A stretch of DNA of 64,000 nucleotides from Nocardia puris (GCF_003315035.1 NZ_QNRE01000012.1:62001-126000); one strand, 5' to 3'; counted from the first letter of the stretch, positions 1-8,920 are shown. Program-made: numbers and translations. The notes: generated by a model from the letters alone, not told the origin.

Positions 1-1171
1 ACAGCACGGTGAACATGCGGGTCGGGAAGCCCATGGCCTTGTAGATGACGCCGGTGTAGAAATCGACGTTCGGGTACAGGCGGCGCTCGATGAAGTACTC
101 GTCGGTGAGCGCGGCCTCTTCGAGCGCCTGGGCGATGTCGAAGAGTTCGTCGTCGCCGCCGAGCTTGCGCAGGATGGCGTCGGCGTGCTTCTTGGCGAGG
201 GCGGCGCGCGGGTCGTAGTTGCGGTAGACGCGGTGCCCGAAGCCCATGAGCTTCACGCCGTCTTCCTTGTTCTTGACCATGCGGATGAACTCCTTGACGT
301 CGCCGCCGGAGGCCTTGATGTCGTCGAGCATCTCCAGCACGGCCTGGTTCGCGCCGCCGTGCAGCGGGCCCCACAGCGCGTTGATGCCGCCCGAGACCGA
401 GGTGAACAGGTTGGCGTCGGAGGAGCCGACCAGGCGCACCGTGGAGGTGGAGCAGTTCTGCTCGTGATCGGCGTGCAGGATCAGCAGCATGTCCAGCGCG
501 GCGGCCACCTCGGGGTCCACCTCGTAGGGCTCAGCCGGGAAGCCGAAGGTCATGCGCAGGAAGTTCTCCACCAGGCTCAGCGAGTTGTCCGGGTAGAGGA
601 ACGGCTGGCCGACCGACTTCTTGTAGGAGTAGGCCGCGATGGTGGGCAGCTTGGCCAGCAGGCGGATGGTGGACAGCTCGACCTGCTCGGGGTCGCGCGG
701 GTCCAGCGAGTCCTGGTAGTACGCCGACAGGGCGTTCACCGCGGAGGAGAGCACCGGCATCGGGTGCGCGTTGCGCGGGAAGCCGTCGAAGAACCGCTTG
801 AGATCCTCGTGCAGCAGCGTGTGGCGGCGGATGCGGTCGGTGAACTCGTCGAGCTGGGCCTGCGAGGGCAGCTCGCCGTAGATGAGCAGGTAGCTGACCT
901 CGATGAAGGTGGAGCGCTCGGCCAGCTCATCGATCGGGTACCCGCGGTAGCGCAGGATGCCTGCCTCGCCGTCGATGTAGGTGATCGCCGACTTGGTGGG
1001 CGCGGTATTCATGAAACCGGGGTCGTAGGTGACGTACCCGGTGCTGGCCAGCAGTTTGCCGAGGTCGATACCGTCGTTGCCTTCCGAGGCTCCGGTGACG
1101 GTCATGGCGTATTCGCCACCGGGATAGCTCAGGACCGGCTTGGCGTCGTTGATGTGGTCGTTCTCGGGCAC
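1..1171 (-). CDS. gltA: Citrate synthase, main TCA form (3' end cut by the window edge)
   Basis: Condenses oxaloacetate and acetyl-CoA to citrate, the entry step of the TCA cycle, in the cytoplasm. About 390 codons are visible and the reading frame runs off the left edge, so roughly 40 C-terminal residues are missing compared with the usual 430. All three catalytic landmarks are seen: the His in GPLHGGAN near residue 267, the His in MGFGHRVY near 308 and the Asp in NVDFYTG near 365. The GTG start at 1171 (protein begins MPENDHIND) is chosen because the conserved N-terminal sequence follows directly. A second citrate synthase gene (citA) lies 2.4 kb away. The pair matches M. tuberculosis gltA2/citA. 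Identification is secure. Confidence 0.95.
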   Translation of the reverse strand, partial: MPENDHINDAKPVLSYPGGEYAMTVTGASEGNDGIDLGKLLASTGYVTYDPGFMNTAPTKSAITYIDGEAGILRYRGYPIDELAERSTFIEVSYLLIYGELPSQAQLDEFTDRIRRHTLLHEDLKRFFDGFPRNAHPMPVLSSAVNALSAYYQDSLDPRDPEQVELSTIRLLAKLPTIAAYSYKKSVGQPFLYPDNSLSLVENFLRMTFGFPAEPYEVDPEVAAALDMLLILHADHEQNCSTSTVRLVGSSDANLFTSVSGGINALWGPLHGGANQAVLEMLDDIKASGGDVKEFIRMVKNKEDGVKLMGFGHRVYRNYDPRAALAKKHADAILRKLGGDDELFDIAQALEEAALTDEYFIERRLYPNVDFYTGVIYKAMGFPTRMFTVL

Positions 1172-1328
1172 AGAAGGATCCCTCTCAGGCTAGGACCGTC
1201 GGCATCGAAGTGCGGTCGGCACGGCGGTGCGATTACCTAGACGCTAGTCGCTGTCCACTCCGCCCGGCCACGAGGGTGCCCACCCGGCGACCTCACAAAC
1301 CTGTGGGCCTCACGTGAGGTTTCCGCCG

Positions 1329-2612
1329 TCATCCGGGCAGCGGAGCGGGGTGCGTCCGCGCTACCTTGTACCGCACGAACGCGGGGAACGCCACGGCGGC
1401 GAGCATCACGCCCACCACGACGAGCACACCGCCGCCCGCCGAGGCCACGGCCGTACCCAGGCTCGCCGCGGCGAAACCGTGGGCAACATCACCGATGCGC
1501 GGCCCGCCCGCGACCACCACGATGAACACCCCTTGCAGCCGCCCGCGCATCTCGTCGGTCGCCACGGTGAGCAACATGGCGGTGCGCAGCGCGGCCGAGA
1601 CCATGTCCACCGCGCCGCCGAAGGCCAGGAATCCCAGCGCGATCCACAGCCACACGCCCAGCCCGAACCACTGCCCGGCCAGGCCCACCGCGACGCCGAA
1701 TCCCACCATCGCCACGCCCCACAGCGCGATGCAGATCAGCACGGCCAGCCCTTGCCTGCGGATGCGCGGTATCCAGCCGGAGAAGACACCGCCGAGCACC
1801 GCGCCCGCCGACATCGCCGCGAACAGCAGGCCCAGCGCCACCCCGCCCGTGGCGGGGTCGGCGAAGGTCTCGTGCGCGATCTGCGGGAACAGGGCGCGCG
1901 GCATGCCGAACACCATCGCGATGACGTCGACGACGAACGAGGCCAGCAGGACCGGCTGGGTCGCCAGGTAGGAGAAGCCGTCGAACACGGCGCGCAGCCC
2001 GGCGCTGCGGGTGGCCCCGGCCGGCGGCATGGCGGGCAGCCGCCATACCGCCCACAGCGTGATGGTGAGGGCCACCGCGTCCACCAGGTACAGCGTGGAC
2101 AGCCCGATCACCGGGATCAGCGCGCCGGCCAGCACCGGGCCCGCGATGGCGCCGACCTGCTGCACGGTCATGCTCAGCGAGCTGGCGGCGGCGAGCTGTT
2201 CGGGCGGCAGCAGGCGCGAGATGGCGGCGCTGCGGGTGGGCTGGTTCACCGCGAAGAAGGCCTGCTGCACGGCGAACAGCGTGAGCACCAGCCACACGTT
2301 GTCGAGTCCGGCGGCGGCCTGGGCCCAGAAGAGCACGGCGGTCAGGGCGGTGCCCGCGGTGGTGATGATCAGCAGCACCCGCCGGTCCATCGCGTCGGCG
2401 AGCGCGCCGCCCCACAGCCCGAACACGACCAACGGCACCAGGCCGAACAGCCCGGACAGCCCGACATAGCCGGAGCTGCCGGTGATCTGGAAGATCTGCG
2501 TCGGCACCGCCACCACGGCCAGCTGCGCGCCGATCACGGTCACGATGTTGGTGGTCCACAGGCGCCGGAAATCGGGGTAGCGCAGCGGTGTGGTGTCGGC
2601 GAGCAGCTTCAC
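1329..2612 (-). CDS. MFS exporter, EntS-like
   Basis: A 427-residue integral membrane protein with about 12 hydrophobic segments and no signal peptide. The N-terminal LRYPDFRRLW, followed by the loop GGALADAMDRR between helices 2 and 3, is typical of the MFS branch that includes the enterobactin exporter EntS and related drug/metabolite exporters. The substrate cannot be told from sequence. It lies upstream of gltA on the same strand, with a 157-bp gap, so it is probably transcribed separately. The ATG at 2612 gives a start just before the first helix. Confidence 0.85.
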   Translation of the reverse strand: MKLLADTTPLRYPDFRRLWTTNIVTVIGAQLAVVAVPTQIFQITGSSGYVGLSGLFGLVPLVVFGLWGGALADAMDRRVLLIITTAGTALTAVLFWAQAAAGLDNVWLVLTLFAVQQAFFAVNQPTRSAAISRLLPPEQLAAASSLSMTVQQVGAIAGPVLAGALIPVIGLSTLYLVDAVALTITLWAVWRLPAMPPAGATRSAGLRAVFDGFSYLATQPVLLASFVVDVIAMVFGMPRALFPQIAHETFADPATGGVALGLLFAAMSAGAVLGGVFSGWIPRIRRQGLAVLICIALWGVAMVGFGVAVGLAGQWFGLGVWLWIALGFLAFGGAVDMVSAALRTAMLLTVATDEMRGRLQGVFIVVVAGGPRIGDVAHGFAAASLGTAVASAGGGVLVVVGVMLAAVAFPAFVRYKVARTHPAPLPG

Positions 2613-2660
2613 GCGACGGGAGAGTAGCGCGTCAGCGCGAATTCATCACATGTATATGGG

Positions 2661-3416
2661 TCACGGTTGCAGGCGGTCGACCGTCATCCGGCCGTCGATC
2701 ACCCGCACCCGGATCCGGTTGTGCAGGCGGCCCCGGCGACCCTGCCAGAACTCGACCTCGTCGGGGCGCAGCAGGTAGCCGCCCCAGTGCGGCGGCACGG
2801 GAATCTCCTCGACGCCGGCGAAGCGCTCGGCGGTCTCGGCCAGCGTGCGGTCGAGTTCGGCGCGCGAGGAGATCGGCTGGGATTGCCGCGAGGCCCACGC
2901 GCCCAGCTGCGAATCGCGCGGCCTGGCACGCCAATACACGGCGGTCTGCTCGGCGGAGGTCTTGGTGACCGGGCCGCGCACGTGCACCTGCCTGCCCAGC
3001 GCGGGCCACAGGAACGTGGCCGCCGCGAACGGCACCTCGGCCAATTGCCGCCCCTTGGCGGAGTCGTAATTCGTGTAAAAAGTCACACCTTCCGGCGAGA
3101 GCCCTTTACACAGCACGGTTCTCGCGACCGGGCGAGGTTGCCCGCCGGTCACCGCGACGGTGGCCACCACCATCGCGTTGGGCTCGGGGATGCCGACCGC
3201 GGTGGCCTGCTCGATCCAGTGCCGCAGCAGCGGCTCCCAGCCCCCGGCCAGCCAGGTCTCGTCCAGATCGGTGTCCTCGCCGGAGCCGAACGGCGGGCCG
3301 CCGTACTCGGCCCGCATCGCGGACAGGTCGGTGGGCCCGGGCGCACCGGTCGTCTCCGGGCCCGGCGCGGTCGGGATCGGCGCCGCGGCGGGCGCCTCAT
3401 TGTCCAGGTCACGCAT
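2661..3416 (-). CDS. pdxH: Pyridoxamine/pyridoxine 5'-phosphate oxidase
   Basis: Flavoenzyme that makes pyridoxal 5'-phosphate from PNP or PMP, the last step of vitamin B6 synthesis and salvage. The 251-residue product has the FMN-binding stretch PVARTVLCKG, the substrate loop FYTNYDSAKGRQLA, and the C-terminal HNRIRVRV and DRLQP that close the dimer-interface active site. An ATG at 3416 (MRDLDNEAP) is preferred over a longer frame open to 3524, which would add 36 residues unlike the family; the N-terminal 35 residues of the chosen form are a Pro/Ala-rich extension. It is divergent from citA across about 120 bp. The PLP enzymes SerC and DapC are also encoded in this window. Confidence 0.92.
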   Translation of the reverse strand: MRDLDNEAPAAAPIPTAPGPETTGAPGPTDLSAMRAEYGGPPFGSGEDTDLDETWLAGGWEPLLRHWIEQATAVGIPEPNAMVVATVAVTGGQPRPVARTVLCKGLSPEGVTFYTNYDSAKGRQLAEVPFAAATFLWPALGRQVHVRGPVTKTSAEQTAVYWRARPRDSQLGAWASRQSQPISSRAELDRTLAETAERFAGVEEIPVPPHWGGYLLRPDEVEFWQGRRGRLHNRIRVRVIDGRMTVDRLQP

Positions 3417-3537
3417 GGGGCAGACGTTACTCCGCGGTAGCAGGGAGCTAAGGTTCTGGTGATCGGCATGTGCTCGGCGAGCGGCACCCTCATCGGCGAG
3501 AAGCGCATGCGACCCGAAGTGCAAGGAGAGTCACAAC

Positions 3538-4686
3538 ATGACTACCAGCCCCGCGGTTCCCAGTGGCCAGGCAGCGGTACCCAGCGATTTCGTCAGCGGA
3601 CTCGAGGGCGTGGTGGCGTTCACCACCGATATCGCCGAACCGGACAAGGACGGCGGCGCGCTGCGCTACCGCGGCGTGGACATCGAGGACCTGGTCACCA
3701 ACCGGGTGACCTTCGGCGATGTGTGGGCGCTGCTGGTGGACGGCGAGTTCGGCCGCGGACTGCCGCCCGCCGAGCCCTTCCCGCTGCCGGTGCACACCGG
3801 TGACGTGCGCGTCGACGTGCAGGCCGGCCTGGCCATGCTCGCCCCGATCTGGGGCTACCAGCCGCTGCTCGACATCGACGACGAGACCGCCCGCGAGAAC
3901 CTCGCCCGCGCCTCGGTGATGGCGCTGTCCTACGTGGCGCAGTCCGCGCGCGGCATCTACCAGCCCGCGGTCCCGCAGCAGAAGATCGACGAATGCACCA
4001 CTGTCACCGAACGTTTCATGACCCGGTGGAAGGGTGATCCGGACCCGCGCCACACCGAGGCCATCGACGCCTACTGGGTGTCGGCCGCCGAGCACGGCAT
4101 GAACGCCTCCACCTTCACCGCGCGCGTGATCGCCTCCACCGGCGCCGACGTGGCGGCCTCGCTGTCCGGCGCGATCGGCGCCATGTCGGGCCCGCTGCAC
4201 GGCGGCGCCCCGGCCCGCGTGCTGCCCATGATCGAGGAGGTCGAGAAGACCGGCGACGCCCGCGCGCTGGTCAAGGGCATCCTGGATCGCAAGGAGAAGC
4301 TGATGGGCTTCGGCCACCGGGTGTACCGGGCCGAGGACCCGCGCGCCCGCGTGCTGCGCGCCACCGCCCAGCGCCTCGGCGCGCCGCGCTTCGAGGTGGC
4401 GGCCGCGCTGGAGCAGGCCGCGCTGGCCGAGCTGCGCGAGCGCCGCCCGGACCGCGCCATCGAGACCAACGTCGAGTTCTGGGCCGCCGTGATCCTGGAC
4501 TTCGCCGAGGTCCCGGCGCACATGATGCCCGCCATGTTCACCTGTGGCCGCACCGCGGGCTGGTGCGCGCACATCCTCGAGCAGAAGCGTCTCGGCAAGC
4601 TGGTGCGCCCGGCCGCCATCTACACCGGCCCCGGCCCGCGTCAGCCCGACGAGGTCGCGGGCTGGTCCGCCATCAACCACCTGTAG
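3538..4686 (+). CDS. citA: Citrate synthase 2
   Basis: Second citrate synthase, 382 residues, the shorter actinobacterial type related to M. tuberculosis CitA. GPLHGGAPARV near residue 220 and MGFGHRVYRAEDPR near 256 carry the two catalytic His residues. The third catalytic position, Asp in NVDFYTG of the neighbouring GltA, reads Glu here (NVEFWAAV, near 313). My recollection is that CitA-type proteins commonly have this Glu, so it may mark the subfamily rather than loss of function. The ATG at 3538 follows an AAGGAG sequence at ideal spacing. A strong terminator follows the gene. Confidence 0.93.
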   Translation: MTTSPAVPSGQAAVPSDFVSGLEGVVAFTTDIAEPDKDGGALRYRGVDIEDLVTNRVTFGDVWALLVDGEFGRGLPPAEPFPLPVHTGDVRVDVQAGLAMLAPIWGYQPLLDIDDETARENLARASVMALSYVAQSARGIYQPAVPQQKIDECTTVTERFMTRWKGDPDPRHTEAIDAYWVSAAEHGMNASTFTARVIASTGADVAASLSGAIGAMSGPLHGGAPARVLPMIEEVEKTGDARALVKGILDRKEKLMGFGHRVYRAEDPRARVLRATAQRLGAPRFEVAAALEQAALAELRERRPDRAIETNVEFWAAVILDFAEVPAHMMPAMFTCGRTAGWCAHILEQKRLGKLVRPAAIYTGPGPRQPDEVAGWSAINHL

Positions 4687-4699
4687 GACGCGAAGACCC

Positions 4700-4755
4700 G
4701 CGAGCCGGGTGCCTTCGGCGGCAAGGGCCCTTGCCGCCGAAGGCACCCGGCTCGC
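4700..4755. terminator. Perfect 56-bp palindromic terminator between citA and the lipase gene
   Basis: Two 26-base arms (4700-4725 and 4730-4755) are exact reverse complements around GGCC, followed by TTCTTTCT. It sits between convergent citA and the lipase gene and can serve both strands. Confidence 0.9.
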
Positions 4756-4769
4756 TTCTTTCTCCGAAT

Positions 4770-6185
4770 TCAGTTGGCCCCGATGGGCTTTCCGAAGAAC
4801 GAGGCCACGGTCTCGCCGAACACCTCGGCCAGGAAGGGCAACTGCCCCGGCGTGGCGACCATCGTCGGCATATCGCTGGTGGTGCAACCCTGTTGCGCCG
4901 GAACGCCGTTCAGCCGATCCATCAGCCACAGCAGTGCCGACGGGCCGCCGGTGATCTCGGCGATGATGTGCTCGCTGGCGTGATCGCGGGTGAACTGCAC
5001 GCTGGCCTTCGGGTCCCGGCAGTAGGTGTTCACCAGTTCCTCGGTGGAGCCCAGCGGCAGGATCTCGTCCCACCGCGAATGCCAGATGAACATCGGCACA
5101 TCGGGCACGGTCTTGCCGAGCTTGGTGTCCTCGAGCATCGCGGCCACCACAGGGTGGTGCAGCGGGTCGCCCTCACCGCGCAGGAACCCCTTGAGGTTCA
5201 GGAACGGCAGCAGCGCCGACTGGTACTGCACGCACAGCGGAGCTTTGACCGCCATGAGAGTCTTGCCGAACGTGTCCATTTCGCTCTCGAGGAAAGCCGC
5301 GAAGTCCGGGTACTCCCGCGCCAAACCCATGATCGCGCCGAAAACCAGCCCGGAAGTGGCCTGGTTATTGGCCATGTTCAGGGTGGCGCCCAGATCGGCG
5401 CCGACACCGCCCTGCGCGACGCCCACGATGTTCAGCTCGGGCGCGTAGCTGCGGTACATCTCGGCCGCGTGGCCGGTCGGCATGGACCCGCCCGAGTAGC
5501 CGTAGAGGCCCACTCGCGCGTCCGGGCCCGCCTCCAGCGGCGCGAACGAGGTGGCGGCGCGGATGCCGTCGAGGGTGATGCGCCCGCCGAGCGGGCCCGC
5601 CGCGTAGGCCGAGTTCGGGCCCTGATGGTCGGGGATCACCACCGCCCAGCCCTGCTGCAAGGCGGCCTGGGCGAGCAGGAACTCCCCGGGCGCGACGATC
5701 TGGCCGAGGAACGGCGCGGCCGAAAGATGTTGCAGGGCATAGGAGGCTGCGCAGTAGCCGGCGGTGGAGTCCTCCGCGATCTGGAGCGAGAGCAGCTTGC
5801 GCGGTCCGGGGGACGTGCCGCGCGGCTTGATCAGCGTCGCCACGGCCGAGAGCGGTTGGTCGCGGCTGTCGTTGGACCGGTAGGCCACCTGCCAGGCGTC
5901 CACGTTGAGCGGAATCACGCTGAGGTTGGCCAGATTCACCTGCCGCGCCGCGATGATCTCGCCCGGCGCGGCGGCGGCCAGCACCTCGGGCGGCTGGTGA
6001 TAGAAGGTGGGGTCGAGTTCCGGCGGCAGCGGCAGCACCCGCGCCGGTTCGATCGGCGGTACGGGGGGCTCGCCCGGATCGGCGCTCGCGGACGCACCGC
6101 CACCGGCGACCACCACGGCCACCGCCGCCCCCATCGACAACACACGCAACCGGCGCCGCAGCGCCGATCCGAATCCGGTCCCCAT
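4770..6185 (-). CDS. Secreted lipase/esterase (LIP family)
   Basis: A 471-residue alpha/beta hydrolase of the secretory lipase family (PF03583 type), which hydrolyses triacylglycerols or other esters outside the cell. The N-terminus has an Arg-rich start, a hydrophobic core and an ASA-DP-like cleavage region near residue 35. The nucleophile elbow is GYSGGS near residue 225. The acid is probably the Asp in WHSRWDE near 370 and the base the His in DHASEH near 405. TetR-family genes often sit beside such lipases; here one ends 96 bp upstream on the same strand. A 22-bp inverted repeat lies just before the start and probably controls the gene. Confidence 0.88.
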   Translation of the reverse strand: MGTGFGSALRRRLRVLSMGAAVAVVVAGGGASASADPGEPPVPPIEPARVLPLPPELDPTFYHQPPEVLAAAAPGEIIAARQVNLANLSVIPLNVDAWQVAYRSNDSRDQPLSAVATLIKPRGTSPGPRKLLSLQIAEDSTAGYCAASYALQHLSAAPFLGQIVAPGEFLLAQAALQQGWAVVIPDHQGPNSAYAAGPLGGRITLDGIRAATSFAPLEAGPDARVGLYGYSGGSMPTGHAAEMYRSYAPELNIVGVAQGGVGADLGATLNMANNQATSGLVFGAIMGLAREYPDFAAFLESEMDTFGKTLMAVKAPLCVQYQSALLPFLNLKGFLRGEGDPLHHPVVAAMLEDTKLGKTVPDVPMFIWHSRWDEILPLGSTEELVNTYCRDPKASVQFTRDHASEHIIAEITGGPSALLWLMDRLNGVPAQQGCTTSDMPTMVATPGQLPFLAEVFGETVASFFGKPIGAN

Positions 6186-6210
6186 CGACCCACATCCTTA
6201 CGATTTCCCA

Positions 6211-6232
6211 ATTGAGACGACTGCGTCTCAAT
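6211..6232. promoter_or_regulatory. Candidate TetR operator in front of the lipase gene
   Basis: Nine-base arms ATTGAGACG and CGTCTCAAT are separated by ACTG. The dyad lies 26 bp upstream of the lipase ATG and 50 bp downstream of the TetR stop, where it would block transcription into the lipase gene. That the neighbouring TetR protein binds it is inference. Confidence 0.6.
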
Positions 6233-6281
6233 GTGGGTCACACTATGGCACGACTGTGTCCCAGATCGCAATCGGCGGGGG

Positions 6282-6911
6282 TCAGCGCTCCAGCGCGAGC
6301 GCGGTGAACAGCGTGGTCAGCACCTCGACCAGCACGTCGACCGGCGGGCGCGGATCATCGAGGCTCCACTGGTGCGCCACGCCGTTGACCGCACCGATGA
6401 ACGCGGCCATCGCCACCCGCCACCCGCCGGGCGGCGTCCGCACGCCGGGCAGCCCGGCCGCCGCCGCCTCGACCACCGCGCCCCAGCGGTCGCGCACCTC
6501 GGCGCGATGCCGCTCGACGGCCTCGCTCACGCCGACGATCTCCACGAACGCCACCTTGGCGCGCCGGATATCGCTCACGATGGCGGCGGCGTAGGCGCGC
6601 ACGGCGACCTCGACCAGCACGCGCGCGTCGGTGGTGCCGGCCTCGGCAAGAGCGGTGACCACCGCGTCGCGGGCGCGCGCCTGGATGCTGTCGTAGACCT
6701 CGACGAGCAGGTCCTCGCGGGAGGAGTACTGCTCGTAGAACTGCCTGCGCGACAACCCGGCGGCCGCGCACACATCGGTGATGGAGCTGCGCGCGTAGGT
6801 CTTGTCCGCGAACACCGTGAGCGCCGCCTCGTGGAACAGCGCCCGCCGCTCGACCTGCCGCTCGGCGACCGACTGGCCGGCGTAGTTGTGTCTGGACCGC
6901 ACCGCACTCAC
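6282..6911 (-). CDS. TetR/AcrR-family repressor next to the lipase gene
   Basis: A 209-residue regulator. The N-terminal helix-turn-helix runs through FADKTYARSSITDV and AAGLSRRQFYEQY (about residues 30-60). The rest is the variable ligand-binding domain. The GTG at 6911 is chosen because a TAGGGT hexamer lies 8 bases before it, which fits a leaderless transcript; a second GTG at 6902 is possible. It lies just upstream of, and on the same strand as, the lipase gene, with a clean dyad between them. The likely role is control of the lipase and itself. The ligand is unknown. Confidence 0.85.
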   Translation of the reverse strand: MSAVRSRHNYAGQSVAERQVERRALFHEAALTVFADKTYARSSITDVCAAAGLSRRQFYEQYSSREDLLVEVYDSIQARARDAVVTALAEAGTTDARVLVEVAVRAYAAAIVSDIRRAKVAFVEIVGVSEAVERHRAEVRDRWGAVVEAAAAGLPGVRTPPGGWRVAMAAFIGAVNGVAHQWSLDDPRPPVDVLVEVLTTLFTALALER

Positions 6912-6940
6912 AGCCGGCAACCCTAGTCGCCGAGCGGCCC

Positions 6941-7630
6941 TCACTCCTCGCCGAGCGAGGCGGCCCAGTCCACCGCGACCGATTCCCCGCGGTCGACGGT
7001 GAAGAACGCGGCCTCCAGCCGCCTGCCCAGATCCACCAGGCCGATCGCGGCCAGCGGCACCGGCTGGGTGAGCCGCACCCGCCACGGCCGCGGCTCGTCC
7101 CAGGCGCGCAATTCGAGGTCGAGGCGCAGGACGGGATCGTCGCGGCCGGTGTAGTCGGCGGCCACCGGGGTGGCGGCCAGCACGGTGGCGTCGGCGCGGC
7201 GGCCGTCGGCCAGGATCTTGGCGATGCTCACCCGGACGGCCTCGTCCGCGTCGGGGACGTAGAGGACCAGCCGGTCGCGATCGCCGGGATCGACGCGGCA
7301 GCACACCACGTCACCCGGCTGCATCGCCGCCAGGTCGGCGTCGCGCACGCGCTGGCGCACGCGGGTCTCGTAGGGCTCGGCGCCGTCGATCGCGACGCGC
7401 ACCCAGAAGAGGTGATCCGGATCGCGGTCACCGTCGCCACCCACGCCGAACGGCAGCGCGAATCCCGGCGAGGACGCGGAGCGCACGCCGAGAATCGTGG
7501 CCGAACCGGCCGTGCCGCGCATCAGGAGTTCGCGCCGCGCCGCGCTCGTGAGCGCGTTCGCCCGCTGACCGGAACCCCAGGATCTCCGACCGCGCAGCCG
7601 CCACCCGGGGTTCACCGCCGCCATGCCCAT
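6941..7630 (-). CDS. Conserved hypothetical protein with two similar halves
   Basis: About 229 residues, no signal peptide and no membrane segment. I do not recognise a named family. The two halves look alike. The first half has GTAGSATILGVRSAS, then a stretch ending ETRVRQRV, then PGDVVCCRVDPGDRDRLVLYV. The second has RRADATVLAATPVAADYTG, then PWRVRLTQPV, then ESVAVDWAASLG. The pattern suggests a duplicated small beta-rich domain. The start is ATG 7630 or ATG 7624; the frame open further upstream is unlikely to be coding. It is divergent from serC and may be cotranscribed with the TetR gene 29 bp downstream, although that gene has its own -10. Confidence 0.75.
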   Translation of the reverse strand: MGMAAVNPGWRLRGRRSWGSGQRANALTSAARRELLMRGTAGSATILGVRSASSPGFALPFGVGGDGDRDPDHLFWVRVAIDGAEPYETRVRQRVRDADLAAMQPGDVVCCRVDPGDRDRLVLYVPDADEAVRVSIAKILADGRRADATVLAATPVAADYTGRDDPVLRLDLELRAWDEPRPWRVRLTQPVPLAAIGLVDLGRRLEAAFFTVDRGESVAVDWAASLGEE

Positions 7631-7771
7631 GGCCGCAGATCGTAACCTCGTTGTGTCGCAGCACACACCGATACCCGTCGCCTATGAGGGGTTGATCACA
7701 ACCGCGCCGATTTCCGGACGTCGCGGCCGCCGACCGGCTACCCACGCGAACCGGCCAGGTCGGACACGCTT

Positions 7772-7784
7772 TACCCTGTTGGCC
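7772..7784 (+). promoter_or_regulatory. Leaderless-type -10 element of serC
   Basis: TACCCT at 7772-7777 is followed by exactly seven bases and then the serC ATG. There is no Shine-Dalgarno sequence, so transcription probably starts at or next to the start codon. Confidence 0.55.
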
Positions 7785-8906
7785 ATGACCACTGCGTTCC
7801 CGACCATTCCCGCCGATCTGCTGCCAGCCGACGGACGATTCGGCTGCGGCCCCTCCAAGGTGCGCCCGGAGCAGCTGGAGTCCCTGGTGAAGGTGGGCGC
7901 CTCGGTATTCGGTACCTCGCACCGGCAGAAGCCGGTCAAGGACGTGGTCGCGCGGGTGCGCAGCGGTCTGCGCGAGCTGTTCTCGCTGCCCGAGGGCTAC
8001 GAGGTGGTGCTCGGCAACGGCGGCACCACCGCGTTCTGGGACGCCGCCGCGTTCGGCCTGATCCGCGAGCGTTCGCTGCACCTGACCAACGGTGAGTTCT
8101 CCAGCAAGTTCGCCTCGGTCGCCAAGGGCAACCCGTTCATCGGCGACCCGATCGTGGTGTCCTCGGAGCCGGGCAGCGCGCCCGCGCCGGTGGCCGACCC
8201 GAACGCCGACCTCATCGGCTGGGCCCACAACGAGACCTCGACGGGTGTCTCGATCCCCGTCTCGCGTCCGGCCGGTTCCGAGCACGCTCTGATCGCCATC
8301 GACGCCACCTCGGGCGCGGGCGGCCTGCCGGTGACCATCACCGACGCCGACGTCTACTACTTCGCCCCGCAGAAGTGCTTCGCCGCCGACGGCGGCCTGT
8401 GGATCGCGCTGATGAGCCCGGCCGCGCTGGCCCGCGTCGAGGAGATCAAGGCCTCCGGCCGCTGGACCCCGGAGTTCCTGTCGCTGCCCGTCGCCATCGA
8501 CAACAGCACCAAGGACCAGACCTACAACACCCCCGCGCTGGCCACGCTGCTGCTGTTCGCCGATCAGATCGAGTGGCTGGGCGGCAACGGCGGCTTGGAC
8601 TGGGCCGTGAAGCGCACCGCCGATTCGTCCTCGCGCCTGTACTCGTGGGCCGAGGCCAGCGAGTACGCCACCCCGTACGTCACCGATCCCGCGCACCGCT
8701 CGCAGGTCGTGGGCACCATCGACTTCGCCGAGTCGGTGGACGCGGCGCAGGTCGCGAAGGTCCTGCGCGCCAACGGCATCGTCGACACCGAGCCCTACCG
8801 CAAGCTGGGCCGCAACCAGCTGCGCATCGGCATGTTCCCGGCCATCGACCCCGAGGACATCACCCAGCTCACCCGCAGCGTCGACTGGGTCGTCGAAAAC
8901 CTCTGA
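7785..8906 (+). CDS. serC: Phosphoserine aminotransferase
   Basis: PLP enzyme that converts 3-phosphohydroxypyruvate to phosphoserine in serine synthesis. It is 373 residues long, of the actinobacterial class V aminotransferase type. It starts with TIPADLLPADGRFGCGPSKV. The PLP-binding Lys is in FAPQKCFA near residue 195, and the phosphate-binding GNGGTTAFWD lies near 75-85. An open frame extends upstream to 7623, but ATG 7785 matches the family N-terminus and has a leaderless promoter. SerC lies directly upstream of sepH, the same neighbours as in M. tuberculosis (Rv0884c/Rv0883c). Confidence 0.94.
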   Translation: MTTAFPTIPADLLPADGRFGCGPSKVRPEQLESLVKVGASVFGTSHRQKPVKDVVARVRSGLRELFSLPEGYEVVLGNGGTTAFWDAAAFGLIRERSLHLTNGEFSSKFASVAKGNPFIGDPIVVSSEPGSAPAPVADPNADLIGWAHNETSTGVSIPVSRPAGSEHALIAIDATSGAGGLPVTITDADVYYFAPQKCFAADGGLWIALMSPAALARVEEIKASGRWTPEFLSLPVAIDNSTKDQTYNTPALATLLLFADQIEWLGGNGGLDWAVKRTADSSSRLYSWAEASEYATPYVTDPAHRSQVVGTIDFAESVDAAQVAKVLRANGIVDTEPYRKLGRNQLRIGMFPAIDPEDITQLTRSVDWVVENL

Positions 8907-8920
8907 CCTGCACAAGGATT

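Noticed and set aside
185..1240. Long plus-strand open frames opposite gltA
   Set aside because: They are antisense shadows of the citrate synthase gene; composition is that of a high-GC complementary strand.
1308..1319. CCTCACGTGAGG palindrome between gltA and the MFS gene
   Set aside because: Twelve bases, no spacer or neighbouring motif; such GC-rich palindromes are expected by chance here.
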